This document shows, piece after piece, positions 1-6,313 of a stretch of 46,498 bases of DNA (the first letter of the stretch is position 1; each line of letters begins with the position of its first letter). This DNA comes from Candidatus Binatia bacterium (lineage in GTDB: Bacteria; Desulfobacterota; Binatia; UBA9968). The notes under the pieces were generated by a model. That model made no database searches. It was given only the letters and a program-made list of their open reading frames with translations, and was not told the DNA's origin. A program made the position numbers and the translations under genes. Location: contig DASXUF010000098.1 of the NCBI GenBank assembly GCA_036504975.1, forward strand, positions 1 to 46,498, in the 5' to 3' direction.

Positions 1-1031
1 GCGAAGTCGCTGCCCCACAAGAGCTGGTTGACGCCGACGTCGTGGCGGAGCCTGACGCCGAGCGGGTCGCGCATGAAGCCCCAGAGGTTCTGGCTCTTGA
101 GGTATTCGCTCGGTTTTCGCTCGGGCGGCTTGAGGCCCCACAGGCGCTCCGACCAGTAGCGATTGCGCTCGAAGGTGTCGTCGAGCTGGGATAGGCAATA
201 AGGCAGCCAGCCGATCTGCGTCTCGGCCCAATAGATTTTAAGCGCGGGAAAGCGGTCGAAGACGCCGCCCACCGCGAGCTGCAACGCGCCCGCCGGCGCC
301 TCGCCGAGGAAACGGACCAATAGATTCGCCGGATCGCGTCCGGGAATCGCGTCTTCCGGAACGCGCGAATATTTGAGCAACGGCCCCTCGCGCGAAAAAC
401 GCGTCGAGCCGTTGGCCGTGTGCGCGCTGACCGGCATCTTCATGTCGAGCGCGGCTTGCCAGAAGCGGTCGTCCTCGGGCGTCGGGTAACCTTTTCCCGA
501 GGGAAATTTGTAGAGGCAGACGCCCTTCAACCCCATGCGCGCGCAGCGCTCCATCCCGCTGAGCGCGTCGTCAAGGCCGGTATCGGGAATCAATCCCATG
601 GCGATCAGCCGGTCGGGGGCGGCGGCGGCGTATTCCTCGCCGAGAAAATCGTTGTAGGCGCGGATCATCGCCTGGTACGGCTCGTCGTCGCGGATGCCGC
701 GCCACAGGCTCATGTAAACGGGATGCGTGTAGAGAATCTCCGCGTCGACGCCGTCCTGGTCCTGCTCGCCGAGCCGCTGCTCGGGCGTCCCGGTTCCCGC
801 GCCGTCGTAGCTGATCTCGCCGGCGTCATGCTGCTCGTACGGCTTGCCGGTGATCAGCAAGGTCGGAGTGAAGACGGGGCGATTTTCGACCACGATACCG
901 TCGTTGCCGTTGGCGAGCTTCACCCGGCGCGGCGCGCGCTCGCGCCAGCGCGCCGGCACTCGCGCGGTCCAGCGCTCCGGCGGCAGGTCGAGGTGTGAGT
1001 CTCCGGAGATGATGCGGTACTGACGTGGCAT
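1..1031 (-). CDS. Amidohydrolase family 2 (ACMSD-like) metal-dependent hydrolase, 3' end cut off
   Basis: The minus strand is open from an ATG at 1031 to the window edge (about 343 codons, C-terminus missing). The protein begins MPRQYRIISGDSHLDLPPE; the SGDSHLD stretch fits the metal-binding first strand of PF04909 amidohydrolases (usually D-x-H). Later segments typical of the family are AEILYTHPVY, a YNDFLGEEYA/PDRLIAMG stretch, MPVSAHTANG (a metal-ligand His region), and an aromatic-rich QIGWLPYCLSQLDD segment. The last visible residues, LLWGSDF, match the W-G-S-D metal/catalytic Asp motif near the family's C-terminus, so only a short part is missing. An AAAGGA ribosome-binding site precedes the start. 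Family members decarboxylate or hydrolyse aromatic or carboxylic substrates; the substrate here cannot be told. The gene lies in the same direction as a TENA-like protein and a binding protein, which may form one catabolic cluster. Confidence 0.85.
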   Translation of the reverse strand, partial: MPRQYRIISGDSHLDLPPERWTARVPARWRERAPRRVKLANGNDGIVVENRPVFTPTLLITGKPYEQHDAGEISYDGAGTGTPEQRLGEQDQDGVDAEILYTHPVYMSLWRGIRDDEPYQAMIRAYNDFLGEEYAAAAPDRLIAMGLIPDTGLDDALSGMERCARMGLKGVCLYKFPSGKGYPTPEDDRFWQAALDMKMPVSAHTANGSTRFSREGPLLKYSRVPEDAIPGRDPANLLVRFLGEAPAGALQLAVGGVFDRFPALKIYWAETQIGWLPYCLSQLDDTFERNRYWSERLWGLKPPERKPSEYLKSQNLWGFMRDPLGVRLRHDVGVNQLLWGSDF

Positions 1032-1051
1032 TGTTTTCCTTTAAATGGTCG

Positions 1052-1120
1052 CCCTTCGTCAAGCTCAGGGTGACCGGGCCTTTCTATGAGTTTCCGTTCG
1101 TGCTGAGCCGGTCGAAGCAC
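1052..1120. repeat. Dispersed palindromic intergenic repeat (TTCG..GCTCAG family)
   Basis: The gap between two minus-strand genes holds CTTCGTCAAGCTCAGGGTGA and then CGTTCGTGCTGAGC followed by GTCGAAGCACGA. The second part folds back on itself (TCGTGCT with AGCACGA). The same words recur near 7601, 11525, 11643, 13166, 18257, 43313 and 45886. It is a REP-like element with no coding role visible. Confidence 0.7.
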
Positions 1121-1132
1121 GATATCGAGTAG

Positions 1133-1828
1133 CTATTCAAGTCTCTTTGCTGCTTCGGTCAATCCCGCGACGAACGTTCTGTTTATCTCCAGCGATTCGC
1201 GCGCGCCTTGCAGCACCAGCGCCTGAAGCTCCGGCGTCGCCGCGTGGCGGTCGAAGATCTCAGCCATCATGTCGGAGTGATCGCCGTCGGCGTTCTCGTT
1301 GGCCGTCGCCACTTCCATGTCTTTGTCGCTGAGACCCAGCTCCTTTTTCCATTTCTCGGTGTTGCGCTTCATGTCGCCCCGGGCGCTCATCATGTTGGCG
1401 TCGCGCTCGAGGATCGAGGAGGACGCCAGCGCCTGGAGCCAGGGTTTGGTGCGCGCGATGTAAAGCCAGGCGTAAAAAGCGGCGCGAGACGACGGCAGCG
1501 GCGCGGCGTTTTCGATCTCTTCGCGCGTGAGACCGAGCGCCATGCAGCGCCGGACGTGGAGCGAGTAGTGGTCCGAACCGCAGCGCGGATCGCGGATCAA
1601 CTCTTCCTCCTCGTGCGCCCAAACGACGCGCTTGACGTCGATTGGCGACGAGCATTGCACCGCGCCCCAGCAGTCGCGCCGGTTCTTGTTGAACAGCGCG
1701 CGCTGGACGGCGATCAATCTCCCGCGCGCCGGCGTGAGCGTCACGTCGCGGAGTTTCAGGCGATGGCTCTCTTCGATGTGCTCGCGGCAGATATCATCCA
1801 ATTTTTGTTGCAACTCGGATCTCGCCAT
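1133..1828 (-). CDS. TENA/THI-4 - PqqC-like (haem-oxygenase-fold) protein
   Basis: A 231-residue all-helical soluble protein. It shows the spacing of the haem-oxygenase-like TENA/PqqC fold: an N-terminal helix with CREHIEESH, a long middle with VVWAHEEEELIRDPRCGSDH (E and H residues as candidate metal or substrate ligands), RRCMALGLTREEIENA, and a C-terminal repeat of helices ending HATPELQALVLQGARESLE. PqqC-like members include metal-dependent oxidases and small-molecule processing enzymes; TenA proteins are thiaminases. I cannot say which reaction this one performs. No signal peptide or membrane segment is seen. It starts 20 bp after the stop of the upstream binding-protein gene on the same strand, so co-transcription is likely. 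Confidence 0.6.
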   Translation of the reverse strand: MARSELQQKLDDICREHIEESHRLKLRDVTLTPARGRLIAVQRALFNKNRRDCWGAVQCSSPIDVKRVVWAHEEEELIRDPRCGSDHYSLHVRRCMALGLTREEIENAAPLPSSRAAFYAWLYIARTKPWLQALASSSILERDANMMSARGDMKRNTEKWKKELGLSDKDMEVATANENADGDHSDMMAEIFDRHAATPELQALVLQGARESLEINRTFVAGLTEAAKRLE

Positions 1829-1848
1829 ATGGGCCTCCGTTTTTGTGA

Positions 1849-2979
1849 TTACTTTTTTCCGGATTTTTCCAGCGCTTCGGTGACGAGCTTCCGGATCGGC
1901 TGGAGATCGCTGTACTCCGGCAGCGCGGAAAAAATATAAGAGATGCCTTCCTTGGGAACGATGTTGGCCGCGTCCGGCAGGCGGTCCTTGGGGATGTCCG
2001 TGCGCAAGGAATTGCGCTCGGTGATTCTCTGATAAGCCATCTGCCCCTCGCGCGACAAATACCAGTTGAGATAAATTTTAGCGGCATTGGGATGGGCGGG
2101 GCGATTGATGATGCCGATCGCCCCCGCGCCCGCGTGCATGGCGGCGCCTTCCTGCGACAGATGCGTCAGCTCAGCTACGGGCAGGCCTTGTTTTTTCGCC
2201 TTGTCGATATCACCGGCGGCGGGAAAGAGAAAGAGCGGGAATTTCCCCGTCGCCAGCCAGTCGGTCATGAGATGGCCTTCGGTCGCGAGCGTCAGGTCCA
2301 TTTCGTTGAAGAGGCGATAGACGAACTTCGGACCGAGTTTTTGACTGAAGTAAAGAAACCGTATCGGGCCGCCGGCGCCGCTGCGCTTGCGCGGATCGTA
2401 AGCCAGAATTTTGCCGCGCCACTTGGGCTGCAAAAGGTCCCAATAGGACTGGATCTCGTCGGGGCGCACGAGCTTCGTGTTGTAGGCGATGAGCGAGGTC
2501 TCGACCGTGCCGTCGTTCAACAGCACGTGTTCCTTTTGCGCGTCCGCGAAGTGGAATTTTTTTCCGAACCATAGCGACTCGTCGGCGACTTCGGGGAGGA
2601 TCAGGCTCGGCCGGATCGGATCGAGCGCCTTGGCCGGCATCAAGACCTCGACCGGCGTCGTCGTCCCGCCGATAAAGAGATCGACCAAATATTTTTCCGC
2701 GCGACGCTCCGCGATCAGCCGCGGGCCGAGATCCGAGCCGCTGCCGGAGATCAGGACCAATTTGATCTCGGGATAAAATTTCTGGAACTCGCTCAGCGCT
2801 TGAACGTGGCTGTCCCGCGACCAGCCGAAGACGGTAACCTGCCCTTCGCCTTTCGCTGCCTTGAGCGTCTTTTCCCACTCGGCCTTCTTGTCCGGCCGCT
2901 CGGCGGCGAGCAAATCGTTGGCGACCGGCGAGAATAAAAAGACAGCGAATGCAAAGGTTATGAAGAAGCGCCGCGTCAT
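1849..2979 (-). CDS. ABC transporter substrate-binding protein, Fe3+/thiamine type (SBP family 1)
   Basis: A 376-residue periplasmic binding protein. The first about 26 residues (MTRRFFITFAFAVFLFSP..LLAAE) are a Sec signal peptide. The mature part starts with a helix and GQVTVFGWSRDSHVQALSEF, then LVLISGSGSDLGPRLIAERRAEKYLVDLF, the layout of the Fe3+-type solute-binding proteins (two lobes, hinge near SLIAYNTKLV). The C-terminal half has MHAGAGAIGIINRPAHPNAAKI and a YLSREGQMAYQ stretch usual for the family. A GAGG ribosome-binding site lies just before the ATG. No permease or ATPase gene is next to it. The ligand is unknown; iron, sulfonates or small carboxylates are all possible. Confidence 0.85.
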   Translation of the reverse strand: MTRRFFITFAFAVFLFSPVANDLLAAERPDKKAEWEKTLKAAKGEGQVTVFGWSRDSHVQALSEFQKFYPEIKLVLISGSGSDLGPRLIAERRAEKYLVDLFIGGTTTPVEVLMPAKALDPIRPSLILPEVADESLWFGKKFHFADAQKEHVLLNDGTVETSLIAYNTKLVRPDEIQSYWDLLQPKWRGKILAYDPRKRSGAGGPIRFLYFSQKLGPKFVYRLFNEMDLTLATEGHLMTDWLATGKFPLFLFPAAGDIDKAKKQGLPVAELTHLSQEGAAMHAGAGAIGIINRPAHPNAAKIYLNWYLSREGQMAYQRITERNSLRTDIPKDRLPDAANIVPKEGISYIFSALPEYSDLQPIRKLVTEALEKSGKK

Positions 2980-3050
2980 CGTCGTCCTCGATGCATAACT
3001 ATTCCATCGAGTCGGCTTGTGTCAACTTGAAGGTAAGGCATCTATGATAG

Positions 3051-3203
3051 CCTTCGACAGCCTTCGGATCATTTCGCGGCCAGCAGATTGTTGACAAGCA
3101 GAAATACCTGGCGGATATTGCAACCGAATCGGATTTGATTGGCGTGGCCGTCTTAGGCGATAGGCCGACCGGCATTTGTCGCCTGTTAAAGCGACTCACT
3201 TAA
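3051..3203 (+). pseudogene. Short open stretch resembling the 3' end of a lost gene
   Basis: Between the TAG at 3048 and the TAA at 3201 there is an open frame with protein-like composition (the segment DKQKYLADIATESDLIG, then GVAVLGDRPTGICRLLKRLT). It has no start codon, and ends 18 bp before the GTG of the next plus-strand gene. It may be the tail of a gene whose front was lost, once coupled to the gene at 3222. I do not recognise the family, and chance openness cannot be excluded. Confidence 0.25.
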
Positions 3204-3221
3204 TAGCCGTTACCAAGTGCC

Positions 3222-3938
3222 GTGAAGAATCAATACGTCGGCGATATCAACGATTTCCGAAAGTACAGTCTGATCCGGGTTCTTACCGGGGAAGGCGAAC
3301 TCCGGTCGGGCGTCTGTTGGATGTTGACTGCCAATGACGGGCGCACTGATGGCCGGTTCCTTCGCTATCTGCAACAGCCGGATCACTGGAGGAGCCTCGA
3401 CAAGAAAACATTTGAGGCCATGCGCCGAATCGTCCATGACCATAGGCGACGCGACGTATCCTTGGTAGAAGGCTCCGGTGTCCTTCCGAATGCGAAGTTC
3501 TTTTCTCCAATCCTTGACGACGACCGCGAACGCCGAGCCTTATATTTTGCGAACGCCAAGTCGGCGCTTTGTGGAACACAACTCTTGTTTTTCGATCCTG
3601 ACAACGGGCTCGAAGTAAAGTCAGTACCGCTCGGGCGAAAACGTTCTAGAAAGTACCTCTACTGGTCTGAACTCCCTACGTTTTCTGAGGCCGGTTGTTC
3701 CATTCTGATTTACCAGCACTTTCCACGCGAGGATCGTGCTTCCTACATTCAGCGGCGCGTTGTTGAAATTTGGCAGGCTTTGGGCGATGTCTCTGTCTAC
3801 TCCTTTCGAACGGCCTACGTTGGCTTTTTCCTCGCGGCGCAGTCTCCGTCTATGCGTCGTTTCTTTCGAGAGCGCGTCAAAATCCTTGAACGCCGTTGGA
3901 ATGGACAGTTTCAGGTGCAATACCATGGTAACGGCTAA
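3222..3938 (+). CDS. Conserved hypothetical protein, MKNQYVGDINDFRKY family
   Basis: A 238-residue soluble protein starting at a GTG. The N-terminus (NQYVGDINDFRKYSLIR, then SGVCWMLTANDGRTDG) is a pattern I recall from scattered, unnamed bacterial proteins found in variable regions. Later features are LLFFDPDNGLEV (acidic, possibly a metal or catalytic site), LIYQHFPREDR, and a basic C-terminus with FRERVKILERRW. No signal peptide or membrane span is seen. It stands alone in its direction next to a toxin-antitoxin locus, and its base composition looks lower in GC than its flanks, which fits an acquired gene. FDPDNG with a following helix could suggest a nuclease or methyltransferase-like fold, but I would not assign one. 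Confidence 0.7.
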   Translation: MKNQYVGDINDFRKYSLIRVLTGEGELRSGVCWMLTANDGRTDGRFLRYLQQPDHWRSLDKKTFEAMRRIVHDHRRRDVSLVEGSGVLPNAKFFSPILDDDRERRALYFANAKSALCGTQLLFFDPDNGLEVKSVPLGRKRSRKYLYWSELPTFSEAGCSILIYQHFPREDRASYIQRRVVEIWQALGDVSVYSFRTAYVGFFLAAQSPSMRRFFRERVKILERRWNGQFQVQYHGNG

Positions 3939-4053
3939 CAACACGCCCCACCCGGACGCGCGCAAGCGCGCGCCGGCTGAGCTTTGCGTCAACCGGCAGA
4001 GTCAACTGTGGCGCAACCACGAATAAGATGCTCATTGAAAGGCGGAAGCGGTG

Positions 4054-4374
4054 ATGAAGATCGACATCGACAAGCTCAACGAAGAAGAACTGATCGATCT
4101 GAACAACAGGGTCGTGGAACGCCTGCGGTTCTTGAGCCAGATGCGCGCGCACTCGCAGATGCTGGACTTCAAGATCGGCGATCGCGTCGCTTTTCAGCCG
4201 GAAGGGAGTCCGCGCCTTGTTGGAATGCTTACCCGCTACAACAAGAAAACGGTTACGGTGATCACCGACACCGGACAGCACTGGAACGTGGCACCGGGGC
4301 TTCTGCGCAAAGCGGAGTCTACCGCCGGCGCGGACGCCGGCCGCGCGAAGGTGATTCGACTGAGAAAGGAATGA
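4054..4374 (+). CDS. Small protein with helical N-terminus and KOW/SH3-like barrel
   Basis: 106 residues from the ATG at 4054; a GTG at 4051 directly before it is an alternative. A GGCGGAAG ribosome-binding site fits the ATG better. Residues 1-35 form an amphipathic helix (IDKLNEEELIDLNNRVVERL). Residues 38-85 look like a small beta barrel, with FKIGDRVAFQPEGSPRLVG, TVTVITDTG and HWNVAPGLLRK. The tail is basic. Such small barrels often bind nucleic acid or a protein partner, but no function is established. It sits between the gene at 3222 and a toxin-antitoxin pair, all on the plus strand, and looks like part of the same accessory block. Confidence 0.65.
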   Translation: MKIDIDKLNEEELIDLNNRVVERLRFLSQMRAHSQMLDFKIGDRVAFQPEGSPRLVGMLTRYNKKTVTVITDTGQHWNVAPGLLRKAESTAGADAGRAKVIRLRKE

Positions 4375-4417
4375 GTCGGCTCGAACACACTTCCCTGCGG
4401 GATAGCCCCGTCATTCT

Positions 4418-4479
4418 TAAGAAACCTTCGCGCCCGCGTTGACGGTTTTTTCCGGCCTGAAGAACACAACGCGCTTGCA
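4418..4479 (-). pseudogene. Remnant of the 3' end of a tRNA-binding-domain gene
   Basis: This 62-bp stretch aligns without gaps to the 3' end of the gene at 5339-5659. Read on the minus strand it gives KRVVFFRPEKTVNAGAKVS and a stop, against NGVVFLTPEKSVNAGAKVS and a stop in the intact gene. The similarity ends upstream, where the VapB-like gene region begins. It is the tail of a diverged second copy, left when the toxin-antitoxin block or other DNA replaced the rest. The reading frame has no start. Confidence 0.7.
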
Positions 4480-4531
4480 CCACTCAGATGTGCTACTTGC
4501 CTTCACCTGGTTGGAATTGTATGGTAATTGT

Positions 4532-4759
4532 ATGCCGCGCTTGATTTCGACAACGGTTCGCCTTGCACAGGAAGACGTACGGGCTTTGAAAAGAGCCCGG
4601 GCGGCGGGTCAGTCTGCCTCCGAGCTCATCCGGAAGGGCCTGCGCGTAGTGGCGTCGCGATACTACACTGGCCGGCGTGCCCCTTCGACACGCCTCTTCG
4701 AGTCGACCGACACCAAGCTGGGAGAGGAATCCGAGCTCTTCCGGGAACTCAAGGGGTGA
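4532..4759 (+). CDS. vapB: VapB-type antitoxin, ribbon-helix-helix-like
   Basis: 75 residues from the ATG at 4532. The N-terminal MPRLISTTVRLAQEDVRAL followed by AAGQSASELIRKGLRVVASR is the strand-helix-helix pattern of ribbon-helix-helix antitoxins, where the strand (STTVRL) binds DNA and the SASELIRKGL helices dimerise. The C-terminal part (TRLFESTDTKLGEESELFRE) is acidic and likely wraps the toxin. The stop TGA overlaps the toxin GTG by four bases (GTGA, 4756-4759), the usual coupling for this class. Just upstream, TTGTATGG..AATTGTATG is a direct repeat that could be part of the promoter/operator. Antitoxins of this kind repress their own operon; that is family knowledge. Confidence 0.75.
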   Translation: MPRLISTTVRLAQEDVRALKRARAAGQSASELIRKGLRVVASRYYTGRRAPSTRLFESTDTKLGEESELFRELKG

Positions 4760-5187
4760 TTCCGCCGATCGTCGTAGATACTGGTGGACTTCTTCGAGCG
4801 CTCGCCCGCACAGCCGCAGGCAAACCAACCTTCCCTGAGTACGAGAATATTCTGACCTCTGCGAGTCTTGTCATCGTGCCAGGGCTTGTTCTCGCCGAGG
4901 TGGACTACTTTCTTCGGGAGAACCGGCCAGCTATGCGAAAGCTCGTTGCTGAGATCTTCGACCCGGCGACGCGGTACGAATACGAACTGCCTCTCCCATC
5001 GGACATTGTGCGATCCCTCGAACTCGACGCCAGATTCACGAAGCTGAATTTGGGATTGGTCGATGGCACGGTCGCCGCCGTTGCTGAGAGACGACACGTG
5101 TACCGGGTTCTAACGACAGATCGTCGGGACTTCGGCGCGATTCGTGTCGGTCCACGTCTCGCGCGCGCCCTTGAGCTACTTCCGTGA
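4756..5187 (+). CDS. vapC: VapC-type PIN-domain toxin ribonuclease
   Basis: 143 residues from a GTG that overlaps the antitoxin stop. The PIN-domain acidic residues are all present: D8 in IVVDTGGLL, E48 in VLAEVDYFL, D103 in LGLVDGTVAAVAE, and D122 in VLTTDRRDFGAIR. This order and spacing is that of VapC single-strand-specific ribonucleases, which need Mg2+ and usually cut tRNA or rRNA. The length is normal for the family. It forms a two-gene operon with the preceding antitoxin. The nuclease looks intact; target RNA unknown. Confidence 0.85.
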   Translation: MIPPIVVDTGGLLRALARTAAGKPTFPEYENILTSASLVIVPGLVLAEVDYFLRENRPAMRKLVAEIFDPATRYEYELPLPSDIVRSLELDARFTKLNLGLVDGTVAAVAERRHVYRVLTTDRRDFGAIRVGPRLARALELLP

Positions 5188-5338
5188 GGCATAGACCGTC
5201 GCCGAACCGCGTGCTCCAGCGGGCGAGATATGGGGTCGCGGGTCTTTTCTCTATACAAGCGGTCGTAAAAAAACTGCCGACCGTGCTTAGGAACGATTGC
5301 TAAAAGTGACGGCTGAGCTTTGCGTTCGCGCCGCAGTT

Positions 5339-5659
5339 TCAAGAAACCTTCGCGCCCGCGTTCACCGATTTTTCCGGCGTCAGAAACACGACGCCGTTGC
5401 CGTCCGAGGCGGCGAGCAGCATTCCTTGGCTTTCGATCCCGCGGAGCACGGCGGTCTCTAGATTGGCGACGATGACGACTTGTTTCCCGACCAATTCCTC
5501 CGGCTGATAATGGGCGCGGATGCCGGCTACGATCTGCCGCTCTTCCGAGCCCAGGTCCACTTTGAGAACGAGCAGCTTGTCAGCGTTGGGATGGGCCTCG
5601 GCGCTTTTGACGACACCGACTCGGAGATCGATCTTTCTGAACTCATCGATGTGAATCAT
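5339..5659 (-). CDS. tRNA-binding domain protein (MetRS C-terminal / CsaA-like)
   Basis: 106 residues from the ATG at 5659, where the family N-terminus MIHIDEFRKIDLRVGVV begins; the frame is open further upstream, but that part is not family-like. The sequence is a complete OB-fold tRNA-binding domain (PF01588): LRVGVVKSAEAHPNADKLLVLKVDLG, RQIVAGI, VGKQVVIVANLE, GIESQGMLLAAS and a closing AGAKVS. It matches the dimerising C-terminal domain of methionyl-tRNA synthetase and the free-standing CsaA/Trbp111 proteins. Standing alone, it may supply tRNA binding to a MetRS encoded elsewhere. Its 3' end has a diverged partial copy at 4418-4479. Confidence 0.85.
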   Translation of the reverse strand: MIHIDEFRKIDLRVGVVKSAEAHPNADKLLVLKVDLGSEERQIVAGIRAHYQPEELVGKQVVIVANLETAVLRGIESQGMLLAASDGNGVVFLTPEKSVNAGAKVS

Positions 5660-5750
5660 CTTCTTTCGCGCCTTTCTACGTAAGCGTGATGAGGCAACAT
5701 AGCAGAAGAGCCGCAGCAAGCCTAGCCGACGATTTTTTTTAAAAAGAGTC

Positions 5751-5791
5751 TTGACAAGGTTCCGTTTCTAGTGTTAACAGTAATCATTATC
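5751..5791 (+). promoter_or_regulatory. Promoter with Fur/PerR-like box upstream of rubrerythrin
   Basis: TTGACA at 5751-5756 is a perfect -35 element; 17 bp later TTAACA (5774-5779) is a weak -10. Overlapping it, 5773-5791 matches the classical 19-bp Fur box at 15 of 19 positions, with the right half (TAATCATTATC) exact. The TAATnATTA core is also the centre of PerR boxes. The site overlaps the likely start point, so a bound repressor would block transcription. A Fur/PerR-type regulator gene lies in the same run at 8233. Confidence 0.6.
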
Positions 5792-5811
5792 AATAAACAA
5801 GGAGGGTTTTT

Positions 5812-6258
5812 ATGGCAAAACTAACCGGCACTAAGAGTCTCGAGAATCTCAAAAACGCCTTCGCTGGCGAATCGCAGGCGAACCGGCGTTATCTCTACTT
5901 CGCCCGCGCGGCGGACATTGAAGGCTATCCGGACGTCGGCGGATTGTTCCGCGACACTTCGGAAGCCGAGACGGGGCACGCGTTCGGCCACCTCGATTTT
6001 CTTAAAGAGGTCGGCGATCCCGTCACCGGAGTTCCGATGGGCAGCACGGAGAAAAATCTCAAGTCCGCGATCGAGGGCGAGACCTACGAGTACACCGAGA
6101 TGTATCCGGGAATGGCGAAGACCGCGCGCCAGGAAGGCTTCGCCGAGCTGGCCGAGTGGTTCGAGACGCTGGCCAAAGCGGAAAAATCCCACGCGGGACG
6201 CTTCACCAAAGGGTTGGAGAGAATCGCCGGCAAAGAACCCGCCGACGCCGCGAGCTGA
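5812..6258 (+). CDS. rbr: Rubrerythrin, short form without rubredoxin domain
   Basis: 148 residues, only the four-helix di-iron domain. Iron ligands of the two ExxH-type motifs are visible: E20 in [16 protein letters not shown]53xxH56 in [11 protein letters not shown], the E90-E96 stretch in [13 protein letters not shown], and E124xxH127 in [10 protein letters not shown]. The C-terminal CxxC rubredoxin domain of classical rubrerythrins is absent, so electrons must come from another protein. Rubrerythrins reduce hydrogen peroxide in the cytoplasm. An AAGGAGGG ribosome-binding site precedes the ATG. The next gene encodes an Fe-S CCG-domain protein, a plausible electron donor by context, followed by DUF3501 and a Fur-type regulator, a gene order I recall from other genomes. 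Confidence 0.93.
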   Translation: MAKLTGTKSLENLKNAFAGESQANRRYLYFARAADIEGYPDVGGLFRDTSEAETGHAFGHLDFLKEVGDPVTGVPMGSTEKNLKSAIEGETYEYTEMYPGMAKTARQEGFAELAEWFETLAKAEKSHAGRFTKGLERIAGKEPADAAS

Positions 6259-6271
6259 GAAAAGGGGACTT

Positions 6272-6299
6272 ATCGGGGCGTGATGCATCATGCCCCGAT
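6272..6299. repeat. 28-bp near-perfect palindrome between rbr and the Fe-S protein gene
   Basis: The arms ATCGGGGCGTGATG and CATCATGCCCCGAT pair at 13 of 14 positions, the exception being a G.T pair. There is no loop, so it can act as a dimeric operator or as an RNA hairpin between the two cistrons. No T-run follows, so it is not a normal terminator. It covers an in-frame ATG at 6290, which argues for the later start at 6314 for the downstream gene. Confidence 0.75.
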
Positions 6300-6313
6300 C
6301 CCCAGAATCTTCC

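Noticed and set aside
420-998. Long plus-strand open frame at the left end
   Set aside because: It is the shadow of the amidohydrolase coded on the other strand, whose protein sequence is clearly family-like.
1208-1939. 243-codon plus-strand frame
   Set aside because: Shadow of the TENA/PqqC-like gene; composition rich in Arg and Ala with no domain features.
2999-3199. 66-codon minus-strand frame
   Set aside because: No ribosome-binding site or family features; the opposite strand has the more protein-like frame.
3938-4010. Integron attC site
   Set aside because: Only a loose likeness on the left half; the right side lacks a matching GTTAG core and the other gene boundaries have nothing similar.
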